The position numbers and the translations under genes are program-made. Positions 9,756 to 18,926 of a stretch of 64,000 nucleotides of DNA are shown one piece after another (within the stretch, counting starts at the first letter, position 1; every line of letters starts with the position of its first letter). Below the pieces are notes generated by a model. The model was not told the DNA's origin. It worked only from the letters and a program-made list of their open reading frames with translations, and did not search any database. The DNA is from JAWKTV01 sp041398905 (GTDB lineage: Bacteria; Planctomycetota; Planctomycetia; Planctomycetales; Planctomycetaceae): contig JAWKTV010000001.1 of assembly GCA_041398905.1 (NCBI GenBank), forward strand, positions 558,001 through 622,000, written 5' to 3'.

Positions 9756-11165
9756 ATGTCACAGCCGTACCGATTGCAACGTCGTCAGTTCTTGGCCGCA
9801 TCGGCCTTTACCGCCGCGGCGGGGTGCCTGCCCCTTGCACTTCAGGCGGACGACGCAAAGGTGAAGCCAATCCGGCTGGCGTTTATCGGCTGCGGCGGTC
9901 GGGGTGGTGCGAACCTGAACACGATGACGGGTCAGAAGCTTGTCCCCGTCGAGGTCGCCGCGTTGTGTGATGTGAATCAACAAGCGGTGTCGGGTGCGGC
10001 GAACCGGTTTCCCGAGGCTCGGAGGTATTCGGACTTCCGCAAGCTCTACGAGGACGCCGACCAGTTCGATGCGGTGGTCGTCAGCACGACGGAGCACACG
10101 CACGCCTACGCGACGATGCCGGCTCTCAAGCTCGGCAAGCCGGTGTACTGCGAGAAGCCGCTGACAAGGGACGTGGAGGAGTGCCGGAAGATCACCGAGG
10201 CGGCCGCGCGGGCCAATGTCCCAACGCAGATGGGGACGCAGATCCACGCGGGAGGCAACTACCGTCGCGTGGTCGAGCTGATCTGGTCAGGCGCGATTGG
10301 TCCGGTGACGGAGTGCCATGTGTGGGTCTCGCGGGCGTGGGGGCTGCAGAGCCAAGAGGCGGCGAAGCGGAACAATGACATCGTGTATGTGACGGATCGC
10401 CCCGCCGAGGAGCAGGAGCCGCCCGCGCATCTCGATTGGGACTTGTGGCTCGGCCCGGCACCGGTGCGACCGTACAACAATGTCTACTTTCCCGGCCCCA
10501 AGTGGTATCGCTGGTGGGATTTTGGCAATGGCACCATGTCGGACCTGGGAAGTCACTGGAACGACTTGCCGTTCTGGGCCTTGCGGCTGGATGCACCGCG
10601 GAGCGTCGAAGCATTCGGAGATGCCCCGCACGCGGAGATTGCACCGGCGTCGATGTCCGCCCGCTACGAGTACGGTCCACGGGATGGCTGGGGGCCGCTG
10701 CAGGGATCGCTCTCGATGGTCGGAGCGCCGGATCCCCAGTCGATGCCTGCATGTACCGTCACGTGGTACCAGGGCGAGCACAAGCCGGACTTGTGGAAAG
10801 AGCAGCGGATTCCGCAATGGGGCAGCGGCGTACTGTTTGTCGGCGAGAACGGGATGCTGCTGGCGGACTATGGCAACCATGTGCTGCTGCCTCAGGAGAA
10901 GTTCGCTGATTACCAGCGGCCTGCAGCATTCATTCCGGACTCACCCGGCCAGCACGAGGAATGGCTGCTGGCCTGCGTGGACGGTCGTCCAACGTGCAGC
11001 CCGTTCAGCTATGCCGGTCCACTGACGGAGGCGAACCATCTCGGTAATGTCGCGTTCCGGGCCGGGGGCAAGATCAACTGGGACGCGGCCGCGATGTCGA
11101 CCGGCAACGCAGAGGCGGACAGGTTCCTGTCACGCCAGCCGCGTGCAGGCTGGTCGCTCGACTAA
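9756..11165 (+). CDS. Tat-exported Gfo/Idh/MocA family oxidoreductase
   Basis: This 469-residue NAD(P)-dependent sugar or inositol dehydrogenase-like protein has a twin-arginine signal (QRRQFLAAS, residues 8-16). A Rossmann nucleotide site follows (FIGCGGRGG, about 43-51), with the family EKP motif at 133-135 and HAGGNYRRV shortly after. The C-terminal substrate domain of this planctomycete subgroup contains WDLWLGPAPVRPYN, KWYRWWDFGNGTMSDLGSHW and FGDAPHAE. AGGGAGCAGC lies just upstream of the ATG, supporting the start. The substrate cannot be read from the sequence. The gene is intact, unlike most of its left-hand neighbours. Confidence 0.93.
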   Translation: MSQPYRLQRRQFLAASAFTAAAGCLPLALQADDAKVKPIRLAFIGCGGRGGANLNTMTGQKLVPVEVAALCDVNQQAVSGAANRFPEARRYSDFRKLYEDADQFDAVVVSTTEHTHAYATMPALKLGKPVYCEKPLTRDVEECRKITEAAARANVPTQMGTQIHAGGNYRRVVELIWSGAIGPVTECHVWVSRAWGLQSQEAAKRNNDIVYVTDRPAEEQEPPAHLDWDLWLGPAPVRPYNNVYFPGPKWYRWWDFGNGTMSDLGSHWNDLPFWALRLDAPRSVEAFGDAPHAEIAPASMSARYEYGPRDGWGPLQGSLSMVGAPDPQSMPACTVTWYQGEHKPDLWKEQRIPQWGSGVLFVGENGMLLADYGNHVLLPQEKFADYQRPAAFIPDSPGQHEEWLLACVDGRPTCSPFSYAGPLTEANHLGNVAFRAGGKINWDAAAMSTGNAEADRFLSRQPRAGWSLD

Positions 11166-11190
11166 TGGGCTCACGTTGAGGACGCGCGAC

Positions 11191-11222
11191 CGACCCGTCA
11201 GCCCGGTACGGCTGGCGGGTCG
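11191..11222 (+). terminator. Hairpin after the oxidoreductase gene
   Basis: A strong GC-rich hairpin, with arms CGACCCG/CGGGTCG extended by CAGCC/GGCTG around a short loop, lies 25 bases past the oxidoreductase stop. No T-run follows, so it is a weak candidate for intrinsic termination or an mRNA-stabilising end. Confidence 0.45.
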
Positions 11223-11313
11223 GCGCCGAGTGAATCGGCGGGTGCGCCGCCGAAGTGCGGGAGCGGAGTCGCCGGTGTGAGCAACACACGGTCGGTCCCC
11301 CAGCCAGCCAGTG

Positions 11314-12765
11314 TCACATCATCGAGAAGTAGTTGTCGACGGCCATGTCGAAGCCTTCCCGCGTGACCCGCTTGGGAAGCTGCCGGAACGTGCAGTGGTT
11401 TTTGATCTGTAGCAACAGGTCACGCGGCTGGCAGTTGCGGAATGGACGCCTTTCGCGAGGTAGTGCGTGTCGATCAGGTATTCGACCGCCTCAGGGTCAT
11501 GGATCAGGCCGAGTTTGTGCCATGATCTCGAACAGCCGGGTGAAGTGCTCGCGTGACGGATCGGGGACTTCGATCTTGTACGGAATACGACGCAGGAACG
11601 CACCGTCGACAAGGTCTTTCGGCTCCAGGTTCGTCGAGAAGATGATGAGCTGATCGAAGGGCACCTGAATCTTCTTGCCGCTGGGCAAGTTCAGGTAGTC
11701 GTACCGCTTTTCGAGCGGCACGATCCAGCGGTTGAGCAACACGTCGACGGGCATCGTCTGCCGGCCGGAAGTCGTCAATCACGAGTGTGCCGCAGTTGCT
11801 TTTGAGCTGCAGTGGCGACTCGCAGATTTTCGTTTGGGCGTTCTGGGTGACTTCGAGTTCGTTCATCGTCAGTTCGCCGCCGGCGACGATGGTTGGCCGC
11901 GTGATGCGAACCCAGCGGGCGTCGATCCCGGAGAGATCAAACAGCGGATTCCCTGGATCGCTGCGGACCTCCTCGTGTACGCCGGGATCGAACAGACGGA
12001 TGATGTCTCCCTCGATGCCGAGAGTGCGGGAATCCAGATGGACGAGCCGAACGACGAGGTGATCCAGTTCTGGCGATGCTTGTCTTACCGTTGCCTGGCG
12101 CGCCGAACAGGAACATGCCGCGTCCGGAGTTCACTGCCGGGCCAAGCTTCTCGACCATCGCTTCGCTGACGAGCAGGTCGGAGAATGCGGCCTTCAAGTC
12201 CTCGACAGTTGCTTCCTGCCCCGCGATGCTTTGCGCTCCATTGCCCTCAGGTAGTCGGCAAGACGACCGGGGCCGACCCGGTGTAACTGCACTCTTCCAT
12301 AAATCGTCGGGCCCGCTCGCGGCCCATGTCGTTGATGACATACAGGTAGTCGCCCATCTCCGCCGACGACTTGAGTGCGAGTAACTGCTGCTGCTTCCAG
12401 TTCTTCAGCAAAGGCTCGATCAGCAGGAACGGCAACCGGATCTGCGTCGAGATTTCGCGACCGGTGGCCGAGCCCTTCTGCAGCATGTACTTGAAAATGA
12501 GGCGTTCGACATCCTCTTCGCTCAGCCGGGCCTCCTGCAGGGTGCTGGGGACACGGGGGCGAAACTCGCCTTCCGCATCGGGCAGCAGGTCACCGAGCAG
12601 TGAGTTGACGCGGTCGAACAGCGCTGACAGCCGTTCGCCGCCTTCACCATCGACGGAGCGCCGCTTCGTGAAGCCCTTGCGGCCGCACGGTTGGTATTCA
12701 TCTTCGACGCTCAGTTCGTCAGAACCGTTGGACAGCGCGTCGTCGTCGTAGGTGATCTCGGACAT
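11314..12765 (-). CDS. AAA+ ATPase with winged-helix-like N-terminal region (frameshifted)
   Basis: This cytosolic ATPase of about 480 residues has an acidic start and a helical, possibly winged-helix region (LSEEDVERLIFKYMLQKGSA, REISTQIRLPFLLIEPLL). A AAA+ core follows, with Walker A FLFGAPGNGKTS, Walker B LVIDDF and a sensor-like IIFSTNLEP. The tail FLRRIPYKIEVPDPSREHF, EAVEYLIDTHY and a final AVDNYFSMM completes it. Frame changes occur near 12250, 12080, 11780 and 11430. The ATP motifs place it in the MoxR/DnaC-like AAA+ range. The target is unknown, and the neighbouring converging oxidoreductase gives no clue. A start at 12765 gives a plausible length though no strong ribosome-binding site is seen. 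Confidence 0.75.
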
Positions 12766-13261
12766 TGTCAGTTGCCTGATGCGAGGCCGTCAGCCGGGAG
12801 AGAGGTCGCGTTGCTCATCCGTGAGCGTCTGGCCGGAACGCGCAAGTCGACACGATTGCGCAGCGTCGCCACGCAAACATAGGTCGCAGTCGCGCGTTGC
12901 CAAATCGCAACGCGAAATTTGCTTCAGATCCCAGGGGCGCCCGGATGCCGGGCGGGCTCGATCGGAACCGAAGAGGCAAATGCCCCGACGGCCATGCAGT
13001 CCGAAGGGCAGCGACATTGGGGTTCCGAGTCGCTCCGGCAGGCTGATCGCGAGCGTTGCCTTGAGCCTGTTGAGCCTGTGGACAAACCACTGAAAATGCA
13101 GGTTTCGGACACTGCGCCCCCCGGCATATCGACGCATCAACGAATCGTTGATTGTCTGCCGGGTGTATGCGATAATGGTTTCGATTGAGATTTTTTGCAC
13201 AACCCTCCCGCTGCCCTCCGCCCTGTGCGGTCGGGCCGGGACTCGTTCATGGTCGACGCAT
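12766..13261. other. Divergent intergenic region, no gene recognised
   Basis: It separates two divergently transcribed genes and should hold both promoters. Open frames here look like composition artefacts. The only feature noticed is a short direct repeat TTGAGCCTG TTGAGCCTG near 13062-13079. Confidence 0.6.
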
Positions 13262-16200
13262 ATGGCTCTTCGCTCGTTGTTCCTGATGTTCCTGCTTCTC
13301 GCCACTCCACTGGTGGCGGACGACGGCCTGCAGGTGCTGTTTCTCGGAGACAACGGCCACCACCGTCCCGAAGACCGCTTTCTCCAGCTCGAGCCGGTGC
13401 TCGCGAAGCGGGGGATTCAGCTCACCTATGTGGCCGATCCGGACAAGGTGCTGAACGCCGAGACGCTCGCCAAGTACGACGGGCTGCTGCTGTACGCGAA
13501 CATCGATGCGATCGCGAAGCCCCACGCCGACGCACTGCTGGCGTACGTCGCCTCCGGCAAGGGCTTCATCCCTCTGCATTGCGCCACGTTCTGCTTCCGC
13601 AATGATGACCGGATCGTCGCGCTGATGGGAGGGCAGTTCAAGAGCCACGGCGGTGAGGTCTTCTCGACCGTCATCGCCGAGCCCGACCATCCGATCATGC
13701 AAGGCTACGGCAGCTTCACAAGCTGGGACGAGACCTACGTCCACACCGCGCACAACCCGAAGGACCGCACGGTGCTGGAGTACCGCGTGCAAGGGATGCA
13801 GGCCGCGGGGCAAGATCGCGAACCCTGGACCTGGATTCGCACCTACGAACAGGGCCGCGTCTTCTACACCGCGTGGGGGCATGACGAGCGAACCTGGAGC
13901 AACCCCGGCTTCCAGAACCTCGTCGAGCGCGGGATCCGCTGGGCCTGTGGCGACGATCCACAGAAGGCGGGTGTCTATCGGGAGAGGGGCCGCTTCGAGC
14001 CGCTGCCGATGACGGAGATCGCGAAAGATCTGCGGCCATTCGAGTACATCGAAGTCGGCGCGAAGATCCCGCACTACATCAAGAGCGACAAATGGGGCGA
14101 ACAGGCGGCCCCACTGACGACGATGCAGCTTCCGCTGCCGGCCGAAGAGTCGATGAAGCACTACGTCGTGCCGCAGGGGTTCGAACTGCGAATCTTCGCG
14201 ACCGAGAAGTTTGCTGACGACGGCGCAGTCTACGCTCAGCTCGGCGGCAAGCCGATCGCCATGAGTTGGGACGAGCGGGGGCGGCTGTGGGTCTGCGAGA
14301 CCATCGACTACCCCAACGAGCTGCAACCTCAAAACAAGGGCCGCGACCGTATCCGCATCTGCGAAGATACCGATGGCGACGGTCAGGCGGACAAGTTCAC
14401 GGTCTTCGCTGAGGGTCTCAGCATCCCCACTGCAGTCTTGCCGATCTTCGGCGGGGCCGTCGTGCAGAACGGCACCGAGACCCTGTTCCTCAAAGATACG
14501 GACGGCGACGACCGTGCCGATGTCCGCGAAGTGCTCATTACCGGGTGGTCGCTGGGCGACACCCACGGCGGGGTTGGCAACTTCCGCTACGGGCTCGACA
14601 ACTGGGTCTATGCGATGCAGGGATACAACGACTCGCAGCCGGTCATCAAGGCGACGGGTGAGCAAGGCCCCCGCTTCCGTCAGGGCTTCTGGCGAATGAA
14701 ACTTGGCAAATCCAAGGCCGGCAACGACGGGTCCGAGCATGTGCCGGTCGTTGAGAAGATCGAGTTCCTCCGTTCAACGAACAACAACACCTGGGGGCTG
14801 GGCATCAGCGAAGAGGGGCTGGTTTTCGGCAGCACAGCCAATCACAATCCCAGCGAGTTCATGCCGATCGCGAACCGCTACTACGAGCGGGTGCGCGGCT
14901 GGGGACCGTCGCGGCTCGAAGGAATCGCCGACACCTTCCTGTTCAAGCCGATCACCGACAAGGTCCGCCAAGTCGACCAGTTCGGCGGCTACACCGCGGG
15001 CGCTGGGCACGCGCTGTACACCGCTCGCAATTACCCGGAGCAATACTGGAACCGTACCGCCTTCACCTGCGGGCCGACGGGGCACCTCGTCGGGACATTC
15101 GTGCTGACACCTGACGGCGCCGGCTACAAGTCAACCAGCCCGTGCAACCTTGTGGCCGCCGATGACGAGTGGGCCGCTCCGATCATGGCCGAGGTCGGCC
15201 CGGATGGAAACGTCTGGGTACTCGACTGGTACAACTACATCATCCAGCACAACCCCACGCCGCAGGGATTCCGCAACGGCCGGGGCAATGCCTACGAAAG
15301 CGACCTCCGCGACAAGAAGCACGGTCGCATTTACCGGCTCGTCTACACCGCCGCCAAGCCCGGAGATGGCATCGCCGGGTCCGCCGGGAAGGCGGCTGAT
15401 CTGTCCCAGGCAACTTCCGAACAACTCGTTGCCGCCCTCGGTGACCCAACGATGGAGCGTCGCCTGCATGCCCAGCGGCTGCTGCTGGAACGTGGCGACA
15501 CCGCCGTCGTTCCCGCCCTCGTCAAGCTCGCCGCTGACCAGTCGGTCGACGAAGTCGGCCTCAATGTCGCCGCGATTCACGCCCTCGCGACCCTCGCCGC
15601 ACTGGGTGCGAACGAGAGTTCCGAACATTTGGTAGTCTGGGAGCAGGCGCTGCGACATCCGTCGGCGGGTGTCCGCCGGGTGGCGGCGGCGACGCTGCCG
15701 AACACCAACGAGAGCGTCGCGATGCTGCTCCAGAGTGGCGTGCTCAGCGACGACAACGCGCAGGTTCGGTTGGCGGCGATTCTCGCACTTGCGGACCTTC
15801 CGAACGTCACCGCCGCTGGAAAGGAAGTGACCCGGCTCGCACGGGATGCCGCTGGCACGATGAACGACCGCTGGCTCGCCGACGCGGTGACCAGCGCCGC
15901 GGCCGCCCATTCGACATCGTTCCTCAAGGCGCTCAGCTCCGACGAACAGGGAGCGGCAAGCAACGCCCGTGCGGCGAACTCCCCGGAGTGGCCGGTCGTC
16001 CGGCGTGTTGCGGAACATATCGCTCGCGGCGAGCCGGATGCGGCGGCGATGGAGAGACTGCTCACTGCGATCGACGGCGGCAGCCCGCAACTTATCAATA
16101 ACGTGCTCGACGGACTGCTCGCGGGTTGGCAGCGGGACTACAACGTCCAGCTCTCCGAGCCATCTGAAGCCGCGCTCGTCAAACTGTTGGAGCGAGTCGA

Positions 16201-17746
16201 TGGTGCGGATAAGGCCAAGGTGCTGCGGTTGGCGAGCCTGTGCGGTTCGCAGGCCATGGCCGCGCAGGCGGCCACCATCGTCGAATCGATGCTCTCTGCG
16301 ATTCGCGATACGAATCTCTCGATGGCCGATCGCCGTGCGGCGGCGCAGCAGCTCATCAGTTTTCAACCCGCCGACGAAACGGTCGTCGCCAACATCCTCG
16401 CGGAGCTGACACCGCAGACGCAGCCCGAACTCGCGACTGGCCTGATCGCCGCGCTCGGCGGCAGCACCGCCAAGAACGTCGGTCCGGAAATGGTGGACCG
16501 GGTCGCGGCCGCGACTCCGGTGTTGCGGGAGCAGATCCTGAAGGTGCTGCTGTCCCGGCCGCAGACCACGATCGCACTCCTCGACGGTGTCGAGGCCGGC
16601 GTCGTGTCGTTGGGGGACCTCAAGCTTGACCAGAAGATGGCGCTGACGGCCCACCCGACCGCCGCGATCCGCGATCGGGCCAGGGAACTCCTCAAGGCGG
16701 GCGGCGGCCTGCCCGACCCGGATCGTCAGAAGGTGCTCGACGCGATGCTGGAGATCACCAAGGTCGAAGGTGATGCCGTACTAGGCAAGGAAGTCTTCAA
16801 AAAGAACTGTGCCAAGTGCCACAAGCATAGCGGCGAGGGCGAGAACATCGGCCCGGACCTGACCGGCATGGCCGTGCATCCCAAGAGCGAGCTGCTGGTT
16901 CACATTCTCGATCCGAGCCGCAGTGTCGAAGGCAACTTCCGCAGCTACACGGTGGTGATGGATGATGGCCTGATCCACAACGGCATGCTCGCCGGCGAGT
17001 CTCAGACCGCGATCGAGCTGATCGACGGCGAGGCCAAGAAGTTCACGCTCGTGCGGCAGGACATCGAGCAGATCATCGCCTCGAACAAGTCCGTCATGCC
17101 CGAAGGCTTCGAGAAGACGATCCCGCGTGCGGACTTCGTCAACCTGCTGGAGTTCCTGACCGCCAAGGGAAAGTACGTCCCGCTCGACCTCCGCAAGGTC
17201 GCCACCATCGTCAGCACGAAGTCGATGTTCATCGACGAGGCCAACGACGCCGAGCGGCTCATCTTCGCCGATTGGGGACCGAAAATGATGGGCGAGGTTC
17301 CATTCCTGCTGGTCGATCCCAAGGGCGACACGGTGCCCAACGTCGTGTTGCTGCACGGCCCCAATGGGAAGTGGCCGCCGCAGATGCCCAAGTCCGTCGA
17401 ACTGCCGTTGAACGGGAAGGCGAAGACCATTCACCTGCTCAGCGGTGTGAGCGGATGGGGCTACCCCTATGGCCAGGAGCGAACGGTGTCGATGATCGTG
17501 CGGCTGCATTATGCCGACGGCACGACCGAGGACCACCCGCTTCGGAACGGCGTCGAGTTCGCCGACTACATCCGCCGGGTGGACGTGCCCGGCAGCCAGT
17601 TCGCGTTCGCACTGCGCGGCCAGCAAATTCGTTACCTGAGCGTCGATCCGAAGCGGCAGGATGAAGTGGTCACCAAGGTGGAACTGGTGAAGGGACCGGA
17701 CGGCACCTCGCCCGTGGTCATGGCGATCACCATTGAAACGCCGTAG
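13262..17746 (+). CDS. Secreted ThuA / PVC-type dehydrogenase / HEAT / CxxCH heme protein
   Basis: The 1494-residue exported protein starts with a signal peptide (LFLMFLLLATPLVA). Residues about 20-235 form a ThuA-like (trehalose-utilisation, amidotransferase-fold) domain with FLGDNGHHRPEDR and GFIPLHCATF. About 296-690 is the PVC 'membrane-bound dehydrogenase' propeller (FELRIFATEKF, RGRLWVCETIDYPNE, ICEDTDGDGQADKF). About 710-1145 are Ala/Leu-rich HEAT repeats. A cytochrome-c-like domain carries CAKCH at residue 1183 with NIGPDLTG downstream. A final beta-rich region ends at 1494. These parts match what I know as TIGR02604 and TIGR02603. It probably oxidises a sugar or polyol in the periplasm and passes electrons to heme. 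The ATG at 13262 is chosen because it begins the signal peptide. Confidence 0.93.
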   Translation: MALRSLFLMFLLLATPLVADDGLQVLFLGDNGHHRPEDRFLQLEPVLAKRGIQLTYVADPDKVLNAETLAKYDGLLLYANIDAIAKPHADALLAYVASGKGFIPLHCATFCFRNDDRIVALMGGQFKSHGGEVFSTVIAEPDHPIMQGYGSFTSWDETYVHTAHNPKDRTVLEYRVQGMQAAGQDREPWTWIRTYEQGRVFYTAWGHDERTWSNPGFQNLVERGIRWACGDDPQKAGVYRERGRFEPLPMTEIAKDLRPFEYIEVGAKIPHYIKSDKWGEQAAPLTTMQLPLPAEESMKHYVVPQGFELRIFATEKFADDGAVYAQLGGKPIAMSWDERGRLWVCETIDYPNELQPQNKGRDRIRICEDTDGDGQADKFTVFAEGLSIPTAVLPIFGGAVVQNGTETLFLKDTDGDDRADVREVLITGWSLGDTHGGVGNFRYGLDNWVYAMQGYNDSQPVIKATGEQGPRFRQGFWRMKLGKSKAGNDGSEHVPVVEKIEFLRSTNNNTWGLGISEEGLVFGSTANHNPSEFMPIANRYYERVRGWGPSRLEGIADTFLFKPITDKVRQVDQFGGYTAGAGHALYTARNYPEQYWNRTAFTCGPTGHLVGTFVLTPDGAGYKSTSPCNLVAADDEWAAPIMAEVGPDGNVWVLDWYNYIIQHNPTPQGFRNGRGNAYESDLRDKKHGRIYRLVYTAAKPGDGIAGSAGKAADLSQATSEQLVAALGDPTMERRLHAQRLLLERGDTAVVPALVKLAADQSVDEVGLNVAAIHALATLAALGANESSEHLVVWEQALRHPSAGVRRVAAATLPNTNESVAMLLQSGVLSDDNAQVRLAAILALADLPNVTAAGKEVTRLARDAAGTMNDRWLADAVTSAAAAHSTSFLKALSSDEQGAASNARAANSPEWPVVRRVAEHIARGEPDAAAMERLLTAIDGGSPQLINNVLDGLLAGWQRDYNVQLSEPSEAALVKLLERVDGADKAKVLRLASLCGSQAMAAQAATIVESMLSAIRDTNLSMADRRAAAQQLISFQPADETVVANILAELTPQTQPELATGLIAALGGSTAKNVGPEMVDRVAAATPVLREQILKVLLSRPQTTIALLDGVEAGVVSLGDLKLDQKMALTAHPTAAIRDRARELLKAGGGLPDPDRQKVLDAMLEITKVEGDAVLGKEVFKKNCAKCHKHSGEGENIGPDLTGMAVHPKSELLVHILDPSRSVEGNFRSYTVVMDDGLIHNGMLAGESQTAIELIDGEAKKFTLVRQDIEQIIASNKSVMPEGFEKTIPRADFVNLLEFLTAKGKYVPLDLRKVATIVSTKSMFIDEANDAERLIFADWGPKMMGEVPFLLVDPKGDTVPNVVLLHGPNGKWPPQMPKSVELPLNGKAKTIHLLSGVSGWGYPYGQERTVSMIVRLHYADGTTEDHPLRNGVEFADYIRRVDVPGSQFAFALRGQQIRYLSVDPKRQDEVVTKVELVKGPDGTSPVVMAITIETP

Positions 17747-17908
17747 GCACTGGCTGAGTTGCATTAGCCATGTTGAGGGCCGATCGGGCGGTTTTTGCCG
17801 GTTGGCGCGGGCCCGGTTCGAGTCGCGGGGGGCATTCGGTCGACAGTAGAGAAGATGCCGGGCCAGTTTGGCTGGCTCCGCCCGACCACTCAACCGGCCC
17901 CCGCCCCC

Positions 17909-18856
17909 ATGCCGCCTCGCAAACGTCCGGTCGTCAAGACCGACACGCCCAACCTGACGGCGCTGCATCCGCAGCAGCACCTGCGGCCATACCTGCAGTA
18001 CCTGCGGGCCGAGTGCGGGATGTCAAGTAATACGGTGCACGCCTACGACAACGACCTCAAACAGTTCCTCGCCTGGCTGCAGGTGACCGGAATCGACTCG
18101 GTCCGCGATGTCGACCTGAAAGTCCTCGCCCAGTTTCTCCAGGAGCTGCACGAGCGGACCCTCGCGCCCACCACCATTGCCCGCCGGCTGGTGGCGATCA
18201 AGATGTTCTTTCGCTACCTGATGCTCGAGGGCGTGCTCGAGGAAAGCCGGGTCGACCTGCTCAACTCGCCGAAGCTCTGGCAATACCTCCCAACGGTCCT
18301 CAGTCCCGAAACCGTCGACCGGCTGCTGCTCGCGCCGAACGAGGACGACAGCTATCCAATGCGGGACCGGGCGCTACTGGCGGTGCTGTACGCCACCGGC
18401 TGCCGGGCATCCGAAGCCGCGAACCTGAGGCTGCAGGACATTCGGCTCGACGAGAACTACTGCCGCTGTCTGGGCAAGGGAAACAAGGAACGCATCGTGT
18501 CGCTCAACCCGGTCGCCCGGCTGGCGATTGAAGCGTACCTCGCGCACGAGCGGCCGCACCTCGTCAAGAACCGCGACCTCGACGCGCTGTTCGTCTCCCG
18601 CGGCGGGCGGCGGCTCTCGCGGATCATGGTGTGGCACCTGGTGAAAAAGTATGCCCGCCGGATCGGCTGCAGCGACAAGATCAGCCCGCACACGCTGCGG
18701 CACAGTTTCGCCACCCACATGCTGGCTGGCGGCGCGGAGATCCGTGCGCTTCAGGAAATGCTCGGCCACGCCAGCATTCGCACCACTCAGGTCTACACCC
18801 AGGTCGAGCACAGCCGGCTCAAGGCGATCCACGCCAAGTGCCATCCTCGCGGCTGA
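17909..18856 (+). CDS. XerC/XerD-type tyrosine recombinase
   Basis: This 315-residue site-specific recombinase has an N-terminal SAM-like core-binding domain (LRPYLQYLRAECGMSSNTV) and a C-terminal catalytic domain. All expected catalytic residues are visible: Arg166 (GCRASE), Lys190 (LGKGNKER), His261-x-x-Arg264 (HTLRH), His287 (LGHASIRTT) and the nucleophile Tyr296 (QVYTQ). Upstream in-frame starts exist at 17795 and 17855, but the ATG at 17909 gives the normal Xer length. No adjacent integron, phage or IS features are present, so a chromosome-dimer resolution role is more likely than mobility. XerC and XerD cannot be told apart from one gene. Confidence 0.93.
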   Translation: MPPRKRPVVKTDTPNLTALHPQQHLRPYLQYLRAECGMSSNTVHAYDNDLKQFLAWLQVTGIDSVRDVDLKVLAQFLQELHERTLAPTTIARRLVAIKMFFRYLMLEGVLEESRVDLLNSPKLWQYLPTVLSPETVDRLLLAPNEDDSYPMRDRALLAVLYATGCRASEAANLRLQDIRLDENYCRCLGKGNKERIVSLNPVARLAIEAYLAHERPHLVKNRDLDALFVSRGGRRLSRIMVWHLVKKYARRIGCSDKISPHTLRHSFATHMLAGGAEIRALQEMLGHASIRTTQVYTQVEHSRLKAIHAKCHPRG

Positions 18857-18926
18857 GGCGCCAACGACCTCATCCTCGCCGGGCGGACAACACTGGTCAA
18901 CGCTCGATCACCAATGGCGACGATGC

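Noticed and set aside
12790..13353. Minus-strand open frame over the divergent region
   Set aside because: It overlaps the start and signal peptide of the 13262 gene and has no family-like sequence.
13247..14740. Long open frame (497 codons) on the minus strand
   Set aside because: It is antisense to the ThuA/dehydrogenase gene. High GC with codon-third-position bias opens such frames, and the protein shows no motif.
15131..16654. Long open frame (507 codons) on the minus strand
   Set aside because: It is antisense to the HEAT part of the same gene, is of Arg/Gly/His-rich composition and has no signal or domain.
17909..18856. Mobile-element integrase
   Set aside because: The protein has Xer length and residues, and no attachment sites, repeats or cargo genes flank it.
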